Source of the DNA: Microglena sp. YARC
Lineage: Eukaryota > Chlorophyta > Chlorophyceae > Chlamydomonadales > Chlamydomonadaceae
Direction of reading: 5' to 3'
Length of the DNA: 64,000 nt
Assembly: GCA_022414725.1 (NCBI GenBank)
Contig: CM039462.1
Location: forward strand, 125,838,502 to 125,902,501
In this document: positions 23,525 through 35,449 of the stretch, piece after piece
Numbering within the stretch: position 1 is the stretch's first letter
Layout: every line of letters begins with the position of its first letter
Made by a program: the position numbers and the translations under genes
The notes under the pieces: model-generated
Told to the model about the DNA's origin: nothing
What the model saw: only the letters and a program-made list of their open reading frames with translations
Database searches by the model: none

Positions 23525-25137
23525 GTAAGTTCATCGTATTCAAATTGTTATCTCCTTTCGCAATCAATCACTCGTTCAGCGTGAATGAACCATTGCAGTC
23601 AAGTCTATTCCCTGCATCGTAGTCATGTCGATCGCATCAACTTAAAACACGCGCGTCACTGATTTTGAATACCGTCCTCCTTGGGCGTTCCGGTTATAGT
23701 CGGGAGGACTTCGGTCCTCCTTGGGCGTTTTGTTGTTATCTCCTTTCGCAATCGATCACTCGTTTGCGTGAATGAACCATTGCAGTCAAGTCTGTTCCCT
23801 GCATCTTAGTCATGTCGATCGCATCAACTTAAACACGCGCGTCACTGATTTTGAATACGGTCCTCCTTGGCGTTCCGATTATAGTCGGGAGGACATCGGA
23901 TGTCCAATGTTCAATCTTCCGCAATCTTATCTAATCAACTAAGTCAATGCTCTCGATTATAGTCGGGAGGACACTGGATGTTCAATGCTCAAACTTCCGC
24001 AATCATTCACTAATCAAGTATGTCAATGCTCCCGAGTATAATCGGCAGGACTCTGGATGTTCAATGCTCAATCTGCAGCAATAATTTACCAATCAACTAT
24101 GTCAATGCTCCCGAGTATAATCGGCAGGACACTGGATGTTCAATCTTCAATCTTCCGCAATATTTTACCAATCAACTATGTCAAAGCTCCCGATTATAGT
24201 CCGGAGGACATCGGATGATCAATGTTCAATCTTCCGCAATTTATCTAATCAACTAAGTCAATGCTCCCGATTATAGTCGGGAGGCCACTGGATGTTCAAT
24301 GCTCAAACTTCCGCAATCACTCACTAAACAAGTATGTCAATGCTCCCGAGTATGATCGGCAGGACACTGGATGTTCAATCTTCAATCTTCCGCAGTAATT
24401 TACTAATCAACTAAGTCAATGCTCCCGATTATAGTCGGGAGGACATCGGATGTTCAATGTTCAATCTTCCGCAATCTTTTTCTAATCAACTAAGTCAAAT
24501 GCTCCCAATTATAGTCGGGAGGACACTAGATGTTCAATGCTCAAACTACCGCAATCATTCACTAATCAAGTATGTCAACTCTCCCGAGTATAATCGGCAG
24601 GACACTGGATGTTCAATGCTCAAAATTCCGCAATCATTCACTAATCAAGTATGTCAATGCTCCCGAGTATAATCGGCAGGACACTGGATGTTCAATCTTC
24701 AATCTTCCGCAATAATTTACCAATGAACTATGTCAAAGCTCCCGAGTATAGTCGGGAGGACATCGGATGTTCAATGTTCAATCTTCCTCAATCTTTTCTA
24801 ATCAACTAAGTCAATGCTCCCGATTATAGTCGGGAGGACACTAGATGTTCAATGCTCAAACTACCGCAATCACTCACTAATCAAGTATGTCAATGCTCCC
24901 GAGTATAATCGGCAGGGACACTTGATGTCCAATCTTCAATCTGCCGCAATAATTTACCAATCAACTATGTCTATGCTCCCGAGTATAATCGGCAGGACAC
25001 TGGATATTCAATGTTTAATATTCCGCAATCTTTCTGTAATCAACTATGTCAATGCTCCCGACCATAGTCGGGAGACACTGGATGTTCAAATGTTCTGACC
25101 CCTCACTAAGTCAAATATGTTTTATCAAACCCTTCAG
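23525..25137 (+). repeat. Intron 2 with a second 79-bp palindromic array (~15 units)
   Basis: Runs from GTAAGT to AACCCTTCAG. Units of about 79 bp carry GTCAATGCTCCCGATTATAG, TCGGGAGGACATCGGATGTT, then CAATCTTCCGCAAT. The palindrome and the GGAC after it match intron 1, but the remaining ~45 bp of each unit are unrelated to intron 1. A higher-order alternation of intact (AGTCGGGAGG) and mutated (AATCGGCAGG) palindromes is visible. Two diverged longer copies lie at 23,600-23,900. Confidence 0.9.
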
Positions 25138-26523
25138 GTTTGCTGATCCCAAGAAGAACCCTGCTGGACACGAGGGCAAAGGCAAGCGTGCTGCGTCGCA
25201 GGCTGCAGACAATGCACCAGCCGCAAAGAAACAAACTCCTGTACCCGAACACAAGATTCATTCCTTGGAGGAGGATTCAGACTTGAACTCAAGAAGTTCT
25301 GTCGACACTGTGCCCGGGCCATCTGACGACGATGATGCACCCAAAACCACTCCTAAGAAAAGAGGTCGCGGTCAGCCTGGTTCTCAGAAGAAGACTATGT
25401 GGAAAGCGAAGAGATCACCGGCAGGAGAGAAGAAAGGGGACAGCATTGGAAACATCGAAGGTGATTTGGCTAAGGCTAAGGCTTTCCTGACCGACAAGCA
25501 TTTTGGTGGAGAGCATTCATTGGACTGCACGAAGTTCCTCCCTCCAAAGCTACCTGTCAGAATCCGTGTGTTGGACCCTGTTCGAGTCGATCAACTCCTC
25601 ACCAATTTTTTGAAAACCACAATGGCCACTGGGAAGGTATTGTTCATGGACATCAGCAAGGACCTGAAGAATGTATCTCCAGGTTGGGCTAATATTGATC
25701 CAAGCAGGCTGCAACAGACGTTCAACAACATCTCTAATGTGAAAGGGGAGTTTGGCGAGCCATGGATCATCGGAGGGTACCACAGCTCCCAAGCCTTCAT
25801 CAAGTGGGCAGCAGACCGCCCTGGTGAAATTCCTCTGCGCAATTGCTTCGTGTACCGGTTGTCAGAGGTGGAGGGTGCCACGTACGACGAGAAGCTTCAG
25901 AACGCTCGCCTCCTTTCCCTTTTGGACAACACAAGCGGCCAGTCGACTGAGGGGTACGACTCTCAGCCATTTTTGGTTTCTACCTTCCTGTGGCGTGAAT
26001 TGTACCTTCAGGCAGGCTGTCCCGCTCGGACTGAGAAGGGGCATCAGTCAGACCAGTACAACAACTTCAAAACTCTGTGTGTCACCGGGGACGAGAAGTT
26101 GACGAAGTCTGTTGCTAGCCAGGGGGTGCCACCGTGCCACGCTTCAAAGTCGTGAGCTTGGACGAAGAGTCCTACAAGAAGGCTTTCCTGATCATGTCCT
26201 CCATGGACGACCGGGAGAAGATCGGCGCCGACCACCTTGTTGAGCGCCTACAGAACGTGGAGCCTCCACCTCCGCCAAACGATGAGGAGGAAGAGGAGGG
26301 GGACGACGAGGAAGCTGCACCTGGATCCCATGGGAAAAGGGCTAAGGGAAAGGCTAAGGACAAGATGAGGTCGGTCCTCGTTGAGGACATGAAGGAAACT
26401 ATGAAGCTGCCACCTGGAGAGCTGAAGTTCTTCCTGAAGTCCGTGACCGACGACTTGTATGTCCACGAGTATGAAGCTTTCAAGATCAAGGACGAAGTGG
26501 ACAATGTCGCGTTCACTACCGCT
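25138..26523 (+). CDS. Exon 4: ParB-like segment of the plus-strand transposon protein
   Basis: Starts with a basic Pro/Lys tract (25,138-25,480). The segment 25,540-25,970 reads LPVRIRVLDPVRVDQLL, then EPWIIGGYHSSQAFIKWA, then EIPLRNCFVYRLSEV and QNARLLSLLDNTSGQ. That order of a position-setting strand, a GxH loop followed by an alpha helix, then N-x-x-R/L resembles ParB/sulfiredoxin-fold nuclease domains. The fold call is an inference. A frame change near 26,125 in a G run joins to VPRFKVVSLDEESYKKAF. An acidic stretch (EEEEEGDDEE) follows at 26,285. Ends at GCT|GTAGGT. Confidence 0.5.
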
Positions 26524-26869
26524 GTAGGTTCATGTTGTATATTAAGTTATTTTCAGACATGATCGGGATGATTGTGATGAAGTACGGTGGTGTGCCATTT
26601 TTCGTTATTGACAGCGATTCACTTCTCGCATTGGACGATGCTTCCGAGTATGATCGGGAGGACTGTGGGTGTGCCATGTCTCGTTATTGACATAAATTCA
26701 CTTCTCGCTTTGGACGATGCTGCCGAGTATGATCGGGAAGACTGTGCGTGTGCCATATCTAGTTATTGACGGCGAATCCCTTCTTGCATTGGATGATGCT
26801 GCCGATTATGATCGGGAGATGCTTCCTAGTATGATCGTTATCATGACAAGAAAACTCTTTTATTCGCAG
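26524..26869 (+). repeat. Intron 3 with a third 79-bp palindromic repeat (3 units)
   Basis: Donor GTAGGT, acceptor TTATTCGCAG; the join TTA|TFASAYK is in phase. TTATTGACAG-type starts at 26,605, 26,684 and 26,763 are exactly 79 bases apart. Each unit holds CCGAGTATGATCGGGAGGAC, but its spacer (TTCACTTCTCGCATTGGACG) is unlike those of introns 1 and 2. Confidence 0.9.
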
Positions 26870-27960
26870 ACGTTTGCATCGGCATACAAGGCTTCGTTGG
26901 TTCATTACAAGACAGAAGTGTCAGCGGGCTTCGTCATCTACATCATCGACAGGCTTCTCAAGCAACACAATGTCTCGCCTGTGTCCTTTCGTGACGACTT
27001 GAAGTTACGCTTCAATTCTGGTTCGCCGCTTGACCTTGAGGCAAAGGGCTTCACGCACATGCACGCCTTCTTGGGCAATAACGCGGAACCCGCCGTTACC
27101 AACAAACCCCTTCAGCTGGGTGGCATCGCCTTCAGCAGCAAGGCAGCTTCTGAAATCTTGATCGGGGGCATTCGATCCGATGCTTCGATTCCCGCACATC
27201 AGGTCTTCTCCGGGTGGCTGAGGGACTATACCGCCCAGAGAAGGGATTGGTATGGTATACCACCTAGGGATGAAGTTTTGATGCCCAAGCTAACCATCAC
27301 CGAGGTCACGCAAGTGGGAGGTCTGCTGAGTTTCGCGACAGACAAGGAAGCGCTAAACCAGCTTCTCGACAGGTGGTTTTCTGTGATCAGGACAAGGGTC
27401 CAGCAAAAAAACCAGGCACAGATTATCAGTACCCTGGCCGCTAGCATTGACGACATGAAGTTGCTAGTTCAGCCTGACCAGGAGTACCCAATGGCGACAG
27501 ACGGCCTCCAACAACCAATCTGTGATGATATGTCCAAGTTCCTCGAGGCCTGCCGTGAACTGCTTTTCGCACACCCCATTCCGCCTCGCAGTATCCATCT
27601 CGATGCGTTGAACACCATTAGGGGAGTCGTGGGTTTCCTCGTCATGGACTTAACAAGGCGGAGGAAAGATGGAGCAGCAGGGATTCCGATGTTGAACCTG
27701 ACAGAGGAGGTCTTGTTGTCATTGGCAGTAAAGTACGGTGATTTGCCAGTGTGGAAAAGGGGAGAGCCTTCCGAACGCTTTTTCCGTCTCTACGATGGTG
27801 GACAGATGTATCCACACCTGATGTCGGCAGCTACAGCAGTGTTCATGGACGCTGACCACCAGATTGGAGCCGGTCGGGTCCAGCTAGAGACGGCAACAGT
27901 CAGCGCGCGCACCTTTACAACATGAAGGCGAAAACATTCCAGTGTGATGAAATCCGTAAG
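26870..27960 (+). CDS. Exon 5 of the plus-strand transposon gene
   Basis: A long open exon encoding KASLVHYKTEVSAGFVIYII, LDLEAKGFTHMHAFLGNN, LTRRRKDGAAGIPMLNLTEE and ERFFRLYDGGQMYPHLMSAA. It is mostly alpha-helical in character; no family is recognised. The frame ends at TGA (27,923). A one-base shift nearby gives HLYNMKAKTFQCDEIRK, which runs in phase into the next exon. The donor is AAG|GTGCGT at 27,961. Confidence 0.5.
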
Positions 27961-28170
27961 GTGCGTAGATGTTTAAAATGATAGACTACAAGTTGAAAAG
28001 TTGACGCTCCCCGATCATAACGTGAGGATGATGTGTTAAGCATGTCTTTTCACCACTTCAAAATCCATTACACATAATCCTTCCGATCACAGTCGGGAGC
28101 ATCACGTTGTTCAACTTGTCTTCCAACCCATAATCTAACTGACTTGTACATATTTCGTTTACTCTTGCAG
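27961..28170 (+). other. Intron 4 with two palindrome elements
   Basis: Donor GTGCGT, acceptor TTACTCTTGCAG. It contains CTCCCCGATCATAACGTGAGG (about 28,008) and TCCGATCACAGTCGGGAG (about 28,082), so even this short intron carries the motif. Confidence 0.6.
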
Positions 28171-29203
28171 GTGCCTGGCAAACTGATCGACTTGGTGATC
28201 ATCGACCCCTGTCTCACTGGCGATGAAAAGGGACCGTTGTGGCTCGTCGATGAAGACTCTTGGAGTTCGACTGATGTGATCGACATGCTGCGGAACTTAG
28301 CAGGCCAGAATCGGAAGTTTGCCTCAGTGTGCCATGTGGTCGTGTACACCAACCAAGAGGAAGGCAGCAGGTTCCTTGTGGCTTTCAGAGAAGCTGGCGT
28401 GGCTGACATTCGCCTTACCCACATTACACGCATGGGGCCAGACTTCAAGACACATTCCACCAGCATCGCCATCTCTGGGATCTTGCATCAAGGTGCGGGA
28501 CAAGCGGGCCCGTCCTCGAAAGCTTCCATTTCTTCTTCTGGTCTTGCCGCTGCCATCACGGTCTTCCTACCGCCTATTGACGCACAGAAAAGTGCCATTG
28601 GACGCCCCGACATTAGCGGCTGCTCGCTCGATGAGTCCCAAACAAGTTGGATACCGCAGGAGAAGTGTCGCCGAATTCCGTCACTTTGTGCGGGAGCTTA
28701 GCTCCGTTGGCAACTATGTGATGTGCATGCAAGCTGGCGATGCCTCGGGCATGCTAGCGGCTTTGCTAGAGAGGAGGAACGCCATTGGCTTGGACTGTAT
28801 CACTCAGAAGCTTGGGGCTGCTGCATGGCGTTTGAACATGTTTGCAAAAACGGAGCAGGCTATTCTATCACGTCTCGAAGCCTGTACTGATGCAGATGAT
28901 GAAACAAGGGTGAGGACGGCGGTACTGGTTCAGGAAGACATTGACACAGAGTTCCGCGACAACCCTGCTGAGCCCAGTGAGGAAATGATGCAAAAGCTAG
29001 AGACGTGTCTCCAGACATATCGCGAGAAGAAAGCCGCAGATTGGCCTGAGGACGAGTTCGAGGCCTGCAAGGAGAAGGTTCTGGAAAGCTGCATCAGTGC
29101 AGGAACAGTAAAAGGGCTGATGAGGACCAAGAAGTTAGATTTAGCCCTCGTTGGGTTGCGTGCCAACTTGTTCCCAGAGCAAGACGAGTCAGTTAGCACA
29201 TGA
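28171..29203 (+). CDS. 3' exon: degenerate DNA-methyltransferase-like segment and helical C-terminus
   Basis: Joined to exon 5 it reads CDEIRKVPGKLIDLVIIDPC, the layout of amino-methyltransferase motif IV (DLVIxDPPY), but with DPCL where DPPY/W is expected. A strand-helix pattern follows (HVVVYTNQEEGSRFLVAFRE). ParB domains fused to DNA methyltransferases are known in phages and plasmids, which fits exon 4, but the altered active site makes activity doubtful. A frame change near 28,600 leads to the C-terminal helical part (EFRHFVRELSSVGNYVM to PEQDESVST), ending at TGA 29,201-29,203. Confidence 0.4.
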
Positions 29204-29750
29204 TCTGTCAGCACTAAGTGCAGAAGTTAGCACCAATGGACTTGTTGGCAGCAGTTCAACATTAGCATTGTGCACAAGTTTCACGAGTGTACTTGTTTGC
29301 ACCATCCAACACACATTTTGAGTGATTTCAGGATTCTAGGATGGCAGGTTGCAGATTTCAGGATTTAAATTTGTGTTATGTACATAATGAGCTTATGAGG
29401 TATGAAATTATGAATAATAAGTCCTGAGTTAGGAGTTATTAGTTCTGACTTGTATAAGGTACATATAAGTTCTGAGTTGTGAGTTATAAATTATGAGGTA
29501 CACATAAGTACAGATTTCGGAGTCGTAAGTACTAAGTTGTAATTTTGAACTGTTGAGTTGTGAGTTGTGAGATAAATAATTATGAGCAATGCGTTCAAGA
29601 CTTTGTAAACAGCTTTCACCTTCCTCTTGACTGTCCTCTACAATTGATTTTGTATTCCAATACTTTCTCTCTCTCCAAACGTGCAAATCAATGTTACAAT
29701 TGAAATTGAAGGGAATAGTCTCTTTCTCAGGAATACAACAAAACAATCTT
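29204..29750. other. 3' flank of transposon gene, AT-rich, no gene
   Basis: Contains loosely repeated GAGTTGTGAGTTAT and GAGTTCTGAGTTG words (29,410-29,580). Nothing coding is supported. Confidence 0.5.
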
Positions 29751-29886
29751 ACAAAATAAATTGTAAGATATTTTCGTAAAAGCCACCAAAAAAGCAAAAT
29801 CAATTAATTTGCGAAAGCGATCTTACAATATTTATCGTAAGATTTCAGTAAAATAAAAAATCCGTTCGGAAGCAGGAACGCCCATT
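29750..29886. repeat. Right terminal and subterminal repeats of the 15-kb transposon
   Basis: Palindromic ATCTTACAAAATAAATTGTAAGAT (about 29,748-29,770) and ATCTTACAATATTTATCGTAAGAT (about 29,819-29,842) precede the TIR. They match the CTTACRA motifs at the left end. Confidence 0.65.
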
Positions 29887-30310
29887 GATAGGCAAATGCT
29901 GCTGCTGCTGCAATGCATGCCTGCACTGTCGCAATTGTTCGAGATGGTCGGACCTAGCTTACAGGATAGTCAAATGCTGCTGCTGCAATGCCTGCCTGCA
30001 CTGTCGCAATTGTTCGATAACTTACATGATGCTAGATCGAGTTGAGATGGTCGGACCTAGCTTACAGGATAGGCAAATGCTGCTGCTGCAATGCCTGCCT
30101 GCACTGTCGCAATTGTTCGATAACTTACAGGATGCTAGATCGAGTTGAGATGGTCGGACCTAGCTTACAGGATAGTCAAATGCTGCTTCTGCAATTCCTG
30201 CCTGCACTGTCGCAATTGTTCGATAACTTACAGGATGCTAGATCGAGTTGAGATGGTCGGACCTAGCTTACAGGATAGTCAAATGCTGCTGCTGCACTGC
30301 CTTCCTCCCT
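29887..30310. repeat. Right part of the ~103-bp tandem repeat
   Basis: About four units, with TAGCTTACAGGATAG starts near 29,955, 30,059, 30,161 and 30,264. Units contain TGCTGCTGCAATGCCTGCCT, GTCGCAATTGTTCGATAACT and GAGTTGAGATGGTCGGACC. They are continuous with 14,406-14,755 if the transposon is removed. Confidence 0.9.
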
Positions 30311-30433
30311 GACTGATTTTATGCTCCAATTTTTCGTAACACAGGAAACATACCCAAGTCATCCTATGTCATGCTATATATTGTCGTCGTCAGAGGACCA
30401 AGGTACATGCAATTGTTTGCTTTTAATATTTTG

Positions 30434-33400
30434 ATTGTCCTCATGTGCAGACACCTATTTTTCAGTGTGTTTGTTTGTGAAAGATTCACTACATTTTGAC
30501 AGTTATTTTGATTGTCCTCATGTGCAGACACCTATTTTTCAGTGTGTTTGTTTGTGAAAGATTCTCTACATTTTGACAGTTATTTTGATTGTCCTCATGT
30601 GCAGACACCTATTTTTCAGTGTGTTTTTTTGTGAAAGATTCTCTACATTTTGACAGTTATTTTGATTGTCCTCATGTGCAGACACCTATTTTTCAGTGTG
30701 TTTGTTTGTGAAAGATTCTATACATCTTGCCAGTTATTTTGAGTGTCCTCATGTGCAGACACCTATTTTTCAGTGTGTTTGTTTGTGAAAGATTCTCTAC
30801 ATTTTGACAGTTATTTTGAGTGTCCTCATGTGCAGACACCTATTTTTCAGTGTGTTTGTTTGTGAAAGATTCACTACATTTTGACAGTTATTTTGATTGT
30901 CCTCATGTGCAGACACCTATTTTTCAGTGCGTTTGTTTGTGAAAGATTCTATACATCTTGCCAGTTATTTTGAGTGTCCTCATGTGCAGGCACCTATTTT
31001 TCAGTGTGCTTGTTTGTGAAAGATTCTATACAACTTGCCAGTTATTTTGAGTGTCCTCATGTGCAGACACATATTTTTCATTGTGTTTGCTTGTGAAAGA
31101 TTCTATACATCTTGCCAGTTATTTTGAGTGTCCTCATGTGCAGACACCTATTCTTCAGTGTGTTTGTTTGTGAAAGATTCTAAACATCTTGCCAGTTATT
31201 TTGATTGTCCTCATGTGCAGACACATATTTTTCATTGTGTTTGTTTGTGAAAGATTCACTACATTTTGACAGTTATTTTGATTGCCCTCATGTGCAGACA
31301 CCTATTTTTCAGTGTGTTTGTTTGTGAAAGATTCTATACATTTTGACAGTTATTTTGATTGTCCTCATGTGCAGACACCTATTTTTAAGTGTGTTTATTT
31401 GTGAAAGATTCTATACATCTTGCCAGTTATTTTGAGTGTGCTCATGTGCAGACACCTATTTGTCAGTGTGTTTGTTTGTGAAAGATTCTATACATCTTGC
31501 CAGTTATTTTGAGTGTCCTCATGTGCAGACACCTATTTTTCAGTGTGTTTATTTGTGAAAGATTCTATACATCTTGACAGTTATTTTGAGTGTCCTCATG
31601 TGCAGACACCTATTTTTCAGTGTGTTTGTTTGTGAAAGATTCACTACATTTTGACAGTTATTTTGATTGTCCTCATGTGCAGACACCTATTTTTCAGTGT
31701 GTTTGTTTGTGAAAGATTCTCTACATTTTGACAGTTATTTTGATTGTCCTCATGTGCAGACACCTATTTTTCAGTGTGTTTGTTTGTGAAAGATTCTCTA
31801 CATTTTGACAGTTATTTTGATTGTCCTCATGTGCAGACACCTATTTTTCAGTGTGTTTGTTTGTGAAAAGATTCTCTACATTTTGACAGTTATTTTGATT
31901 GTCCTCATGTGCAGACACCTATTTTTTCAGTGTGTTTGTTTGTGAAAGATTCTCTACATCTTGCCAGTTATTTTGATTGTCCTCATGTGCAGACACCTAT
32001 TTTTAAGTGTGTTTGTTTTTGAAAGATTCTCTACATTTTGACAGTTATTTTGAGTGTCCTCATGTGCAGACACCTATTTTTCAGTGTGTTTGTTTGTGAA
32101 AGATTCTCTACATTTTGACAGTTATTTTGATTGTCCTCATGTGCAGACACCTATTTTTCAGTGTGTTTATTTGTGAAAGATTCACTACATCTTGCCAGTT
32201 ATTTTGATTGTCCTCATGTGCAGACACCTATTTGTCAGTGTGTTTGTTTGTGAAAGATTCTATACATCTTGCCAGTTATTTTGAGTGTCCTCATGTGCAG
32301 ACACCTATTTTTCAGTGTGTTTGTTTGTGAAAGATTCTATACATCTTGACAGTTATTTTGAGGGTCCTCATGTGCAGACACCTATTTTTCAGTGTGTTTG
32401 TTTTTGAAAGATTCTATACATTTTGACAGTTATTTTGATTTTCCTCATGTGCAGACACCTATTTTTCAGTGTGTTTGTTTGTGAAAGATTCTATACATTT
32501 TGACAGTTATTTTGAGTGTCCTCATGTGCAGACACCTATTTTTCAGTGTATTTGTTTGTGAAAGATTCTATACATCTTGCCAGTTATTTTGAGTGTCCTC
32601 ATGTGCAGACACCTATTTTTCAGTGTGTTTATTTGTGAAAGATTCTATACATCTTGACAGTTATTTTGAGTGTCCTCATGTGCAGACACCTATTTTTCAG
32701 TGTGTTTGTTTGTGAAAGATTCACTACATTTTGACAGTTATTTTGATTGTCCTCATGTGCAGACACCTATTTTTCAGTGTGTTTGTTTGTGAAAGATTCT
32801 CTACATTTTGACAGTTATTTTGATTGTCCTCATGTGCAGACACCTATTTTTTCAGTGTGTTTGTTTGTGAAAGATTCTCTACATTTTGACAGTTATTTTG
32901 ATTGTCCTCATGTGCAGACACCTATTTTTCAGTGTGTTTGTTTGTGAAAGATTCTCTACATCTTGCCAGTTATTTTGATTGTCCTCATGTGCAGACACCT
33001 ATTTTTAAGTGTGTTTGTTTTTGAAAGATTCTCTACATTTTGACAGTTATTTTGAGTGTCCTCATGTGCAGACACCTATTTTTCAGTGTGTTTGTTTGTG
33101 AAAGATTCTCTACATTTGACAGTTATTTTGATTGTCCTCATGTGCAGACACCTATTTTTCAGTGTGTTTATTTGTGAAAGATTCACTACATCTTGCCAGT
33201 TATTTTGATTGTCCTCATGTGCAGACACCTATTTGTCAGTGTGTTTGTTTGTGAAAGATTCTATACATCTTGCCAGTTATTTTGAGTGTCCTCATGTGCA
33301 GACACCTATTTTTCAGTGTGTTTGTTTGTGAAAGATTCTATACATCTTGACAGTTATTTTGAGGGTCCTCATGTGCAGACACCTATTTTTCAGTGTGTTT

Positions 33401-34620
33401 GTTTTTGAAAGATTCTATACATTTTGACAGTTATTTTGATTTTCCTCATGTGCAAACACCTATTTTTCAGTGTGTTTGTTTGTGAAAGATTCTATACATT
33501 TTGACAGTTATTTTGAGTGTCCTCATGTGCAGACACCTATTTTTCAGTGTATTTGTTTGTGAAAGATTCTCTAAATTTTGACAGTTATTTTGAGTGTCCT
33601 CATGTGCAGACACCTATTTTTCAGTGTGTTTGTTTGTGAAAGATTCACTACATTTTGACAGTTATTTTGATGGTCCTCATGTGCAGACACCTATTTTTTC
33701 AGTGTGTTTGTTTGTGAAAGATTCTCTACATTTTGACAGTTATTTTGATTGTCCTCATGTGCAGACACCTATTTTTCAGTGTGTTTGTTTGTGAAAGATT
33801 CTCTACATTTTGACAGTTATTTTGATTGTCCTCATGTGCAGACACCTATTTTTCAGTGTGTTTGTTTTTGAAAGATTCTATACATTTTGACAGTTATTTT
33901 GAGTGTCCTCATGTGCAGACACCTATTTTTCAGTGTGTTTGTTTGTGAAAGATTCTCTACATTTTGACAGTTATTTTGAGTGTCCTCATGTGCAGACACC
34001 TATTTTTCAGTGTGTTTGTTTGTGAAAGATTCTCTACATTTTGACAGTTATTTTGATTGTCCTCATGTGCAGACACCTATTTTTCAGTGTGTTTGTTTGT
34101 GAAAGATTCTCTACATTTTGACAGTTATTTTGATTGTCCTCATGTGCAGACACCTATTTTTCAGTGTGTTTTTTTGTGAAAGATTCTCTACATTTTGACA
34201 GTTATTTTGATTGTCCTCATGTGCAGACACCTATTTTTCAGTGTGTTTGTTTGTGAAAGATTCTATACATTTTGACAGTTATTTTGAGTGTCCTCATGTG
34301 CAGACACCTATTTTTCAGTGTGTTTGTTTGTGAAAGATTCTCTACATTTTGACAGTTATTTTGAGTGTCCTCATGTGCAGACACCTATTTTTCAGTGTGT
34401 TTGTTTGTGAAAGATTCTCTACATTTTGACAGTTATTTTGAGTGTCATGTGCAGACACCTATTTTTCAGTGTGTTTATTTGTGAAAGATTCTCTACATTT
34501 TGACAGTTATTTTGAGTGTCCTCATGTGCAGACACCTATTTTTCATTGTGTTTGTTTGTGAAAGATTCTCTAAATTTTGACATTTATTTTGATTGTCCTC
34601 ATGTGCAGACACCTATTTTG
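30434..34620. repeat. 77-bp satellite array, ~54 units
   Basis: Unit: ATTGTCCTCATGTGCAGACA, CCTATTTTTCAGTGTGTTTG, TTTGTGAAAGATTCTCTACA, TTTTGACAGTTATTTTG. Variants are spread along the array (GATT/GAGTGTCC, ATACATCTTGCC, TTTAAGTG). Blocks of variants recur 1,001 bp (13 units) apart, for example TTTTTAAGTG at about 32,000 and 33,002. Each unit holds an inverted GTGTC...GACAC. Open frames inside are repeat artefacts. Confidence 0.95.
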
Positions 34621-34690
34621 CGGGGCTCCTCCTGCCTTGCACAACTGCTGCTTGTCCATCCCCCCACCCCCTGCGTACAATTAACACGAA

Positions 34691-34700
34691 AAAATTGTGA
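34691..34700 (+). promoter_or_regulatory. AAAATTG(TG)A early-promoter-like motif
   Basis: AAAAAATTGTGA lies about 120 bases before the ATG at 34,817. Its paralogue at 50,613 has a perfect AAAATTGA at a similar place. The motif is that of early promoters in mimivirus relatives. Confidence 0.4.
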
Positions 34701-34816
34701 TGATTAGTAAAAATGGATCCTGAGACGGTTGTTCTAGTTGGTGCTGGCACATGACATGAAAATGCTGAATATCGGCTTGTGTATGCAGATGAGTGATTAC
34801 AAGACCTGCATACAAC

Positions 34817-35413
34817 ATGTCAGAACAACCGTGCATCATCGACATATCAAGGGAAGATGAAGACATTGTTCGAGACTGTGTTACACAAATATGCAACTGC
34901 GTTTTGAACGCACATGAGCCGTGCATCATCGACATATCAAGGGAAGATGAAGACATTGTTTGAGACTGTGTTACACAAATATGCAACTGCGTTTTGAACG
35001 CACATGAGCCGTGCATCATCGACATATCAAGGGAAGATGAAGACATTGTTCGAGACTGTGTTACACAAATATGCAACTGCGTTTTGAACGCACATGAGCC
35101 GTGCATCATCGACATATCAAGGGAAGATGAAGACATTGTTCGAGACTGTGTTACACAAATATGCAACTGCGTTTTGAACACACATGAGCCGTGCATTGTA
35201 TCCTTGGTATCGTCTGATGATGAGTCCGACGACGCGACCCAGCCCGAGCCCATGTCAGAGTCTGACGACGAGGACCAACCCGAGCCCATGTCATATTCTG
35301 ACTACGAGGACCAACCCAGCCCGAGCCCATGGTCCCAGCCCGAGCCCGAGCCCAAGCCCGAGCCCATGTCATATTCTGACTACGAGGACCAACCCAGCCC
35401 GAGCCCATGGTCC

Positions 35414-35449
<36 letters not shown>

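Larger units (their letters stand above)
14756..29886. mobile_element. 15.1-kb DNA transposon with TIRs and GATA target duplication
   Basis: The ends are inverted repeats: both begin AATGGGCGTTCCTGCTT and then share CCGAACGGAT, the left end having three extra bases (GCT). GATA flanks both sides (14,752-14,755 and 29,887-29,890), and the flanks together rebuild the uninterrupted ~103-bp repeat unit (compare AGCTTACAGGATAGGC at about 30,059). Just inside both ends are repeated CTTACGA/CTTACAA motifs and small hairpins. It carries one minus-strand and one plus-strand gene, both spliced. The superfamily is unassigned; a 4-bp duplication and a GHTH-motif protein are its visible hallmarks. Confidence 0.85.

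Noticed and set aside
20320..25090. CRISPR array (regular palindromic repeats)
   Set aside because: Whole 79-bp units repeat including the spacer, with no variable unique spacers and no cas genes; the setting is a eukaryotic intron.
30434..34620. CRISPR-like or coding repeats in the 77-bp array
   Set aside because: Entire units are repeated with scattered point variants, so this is a satellite; open frames reach only about 66 codons.
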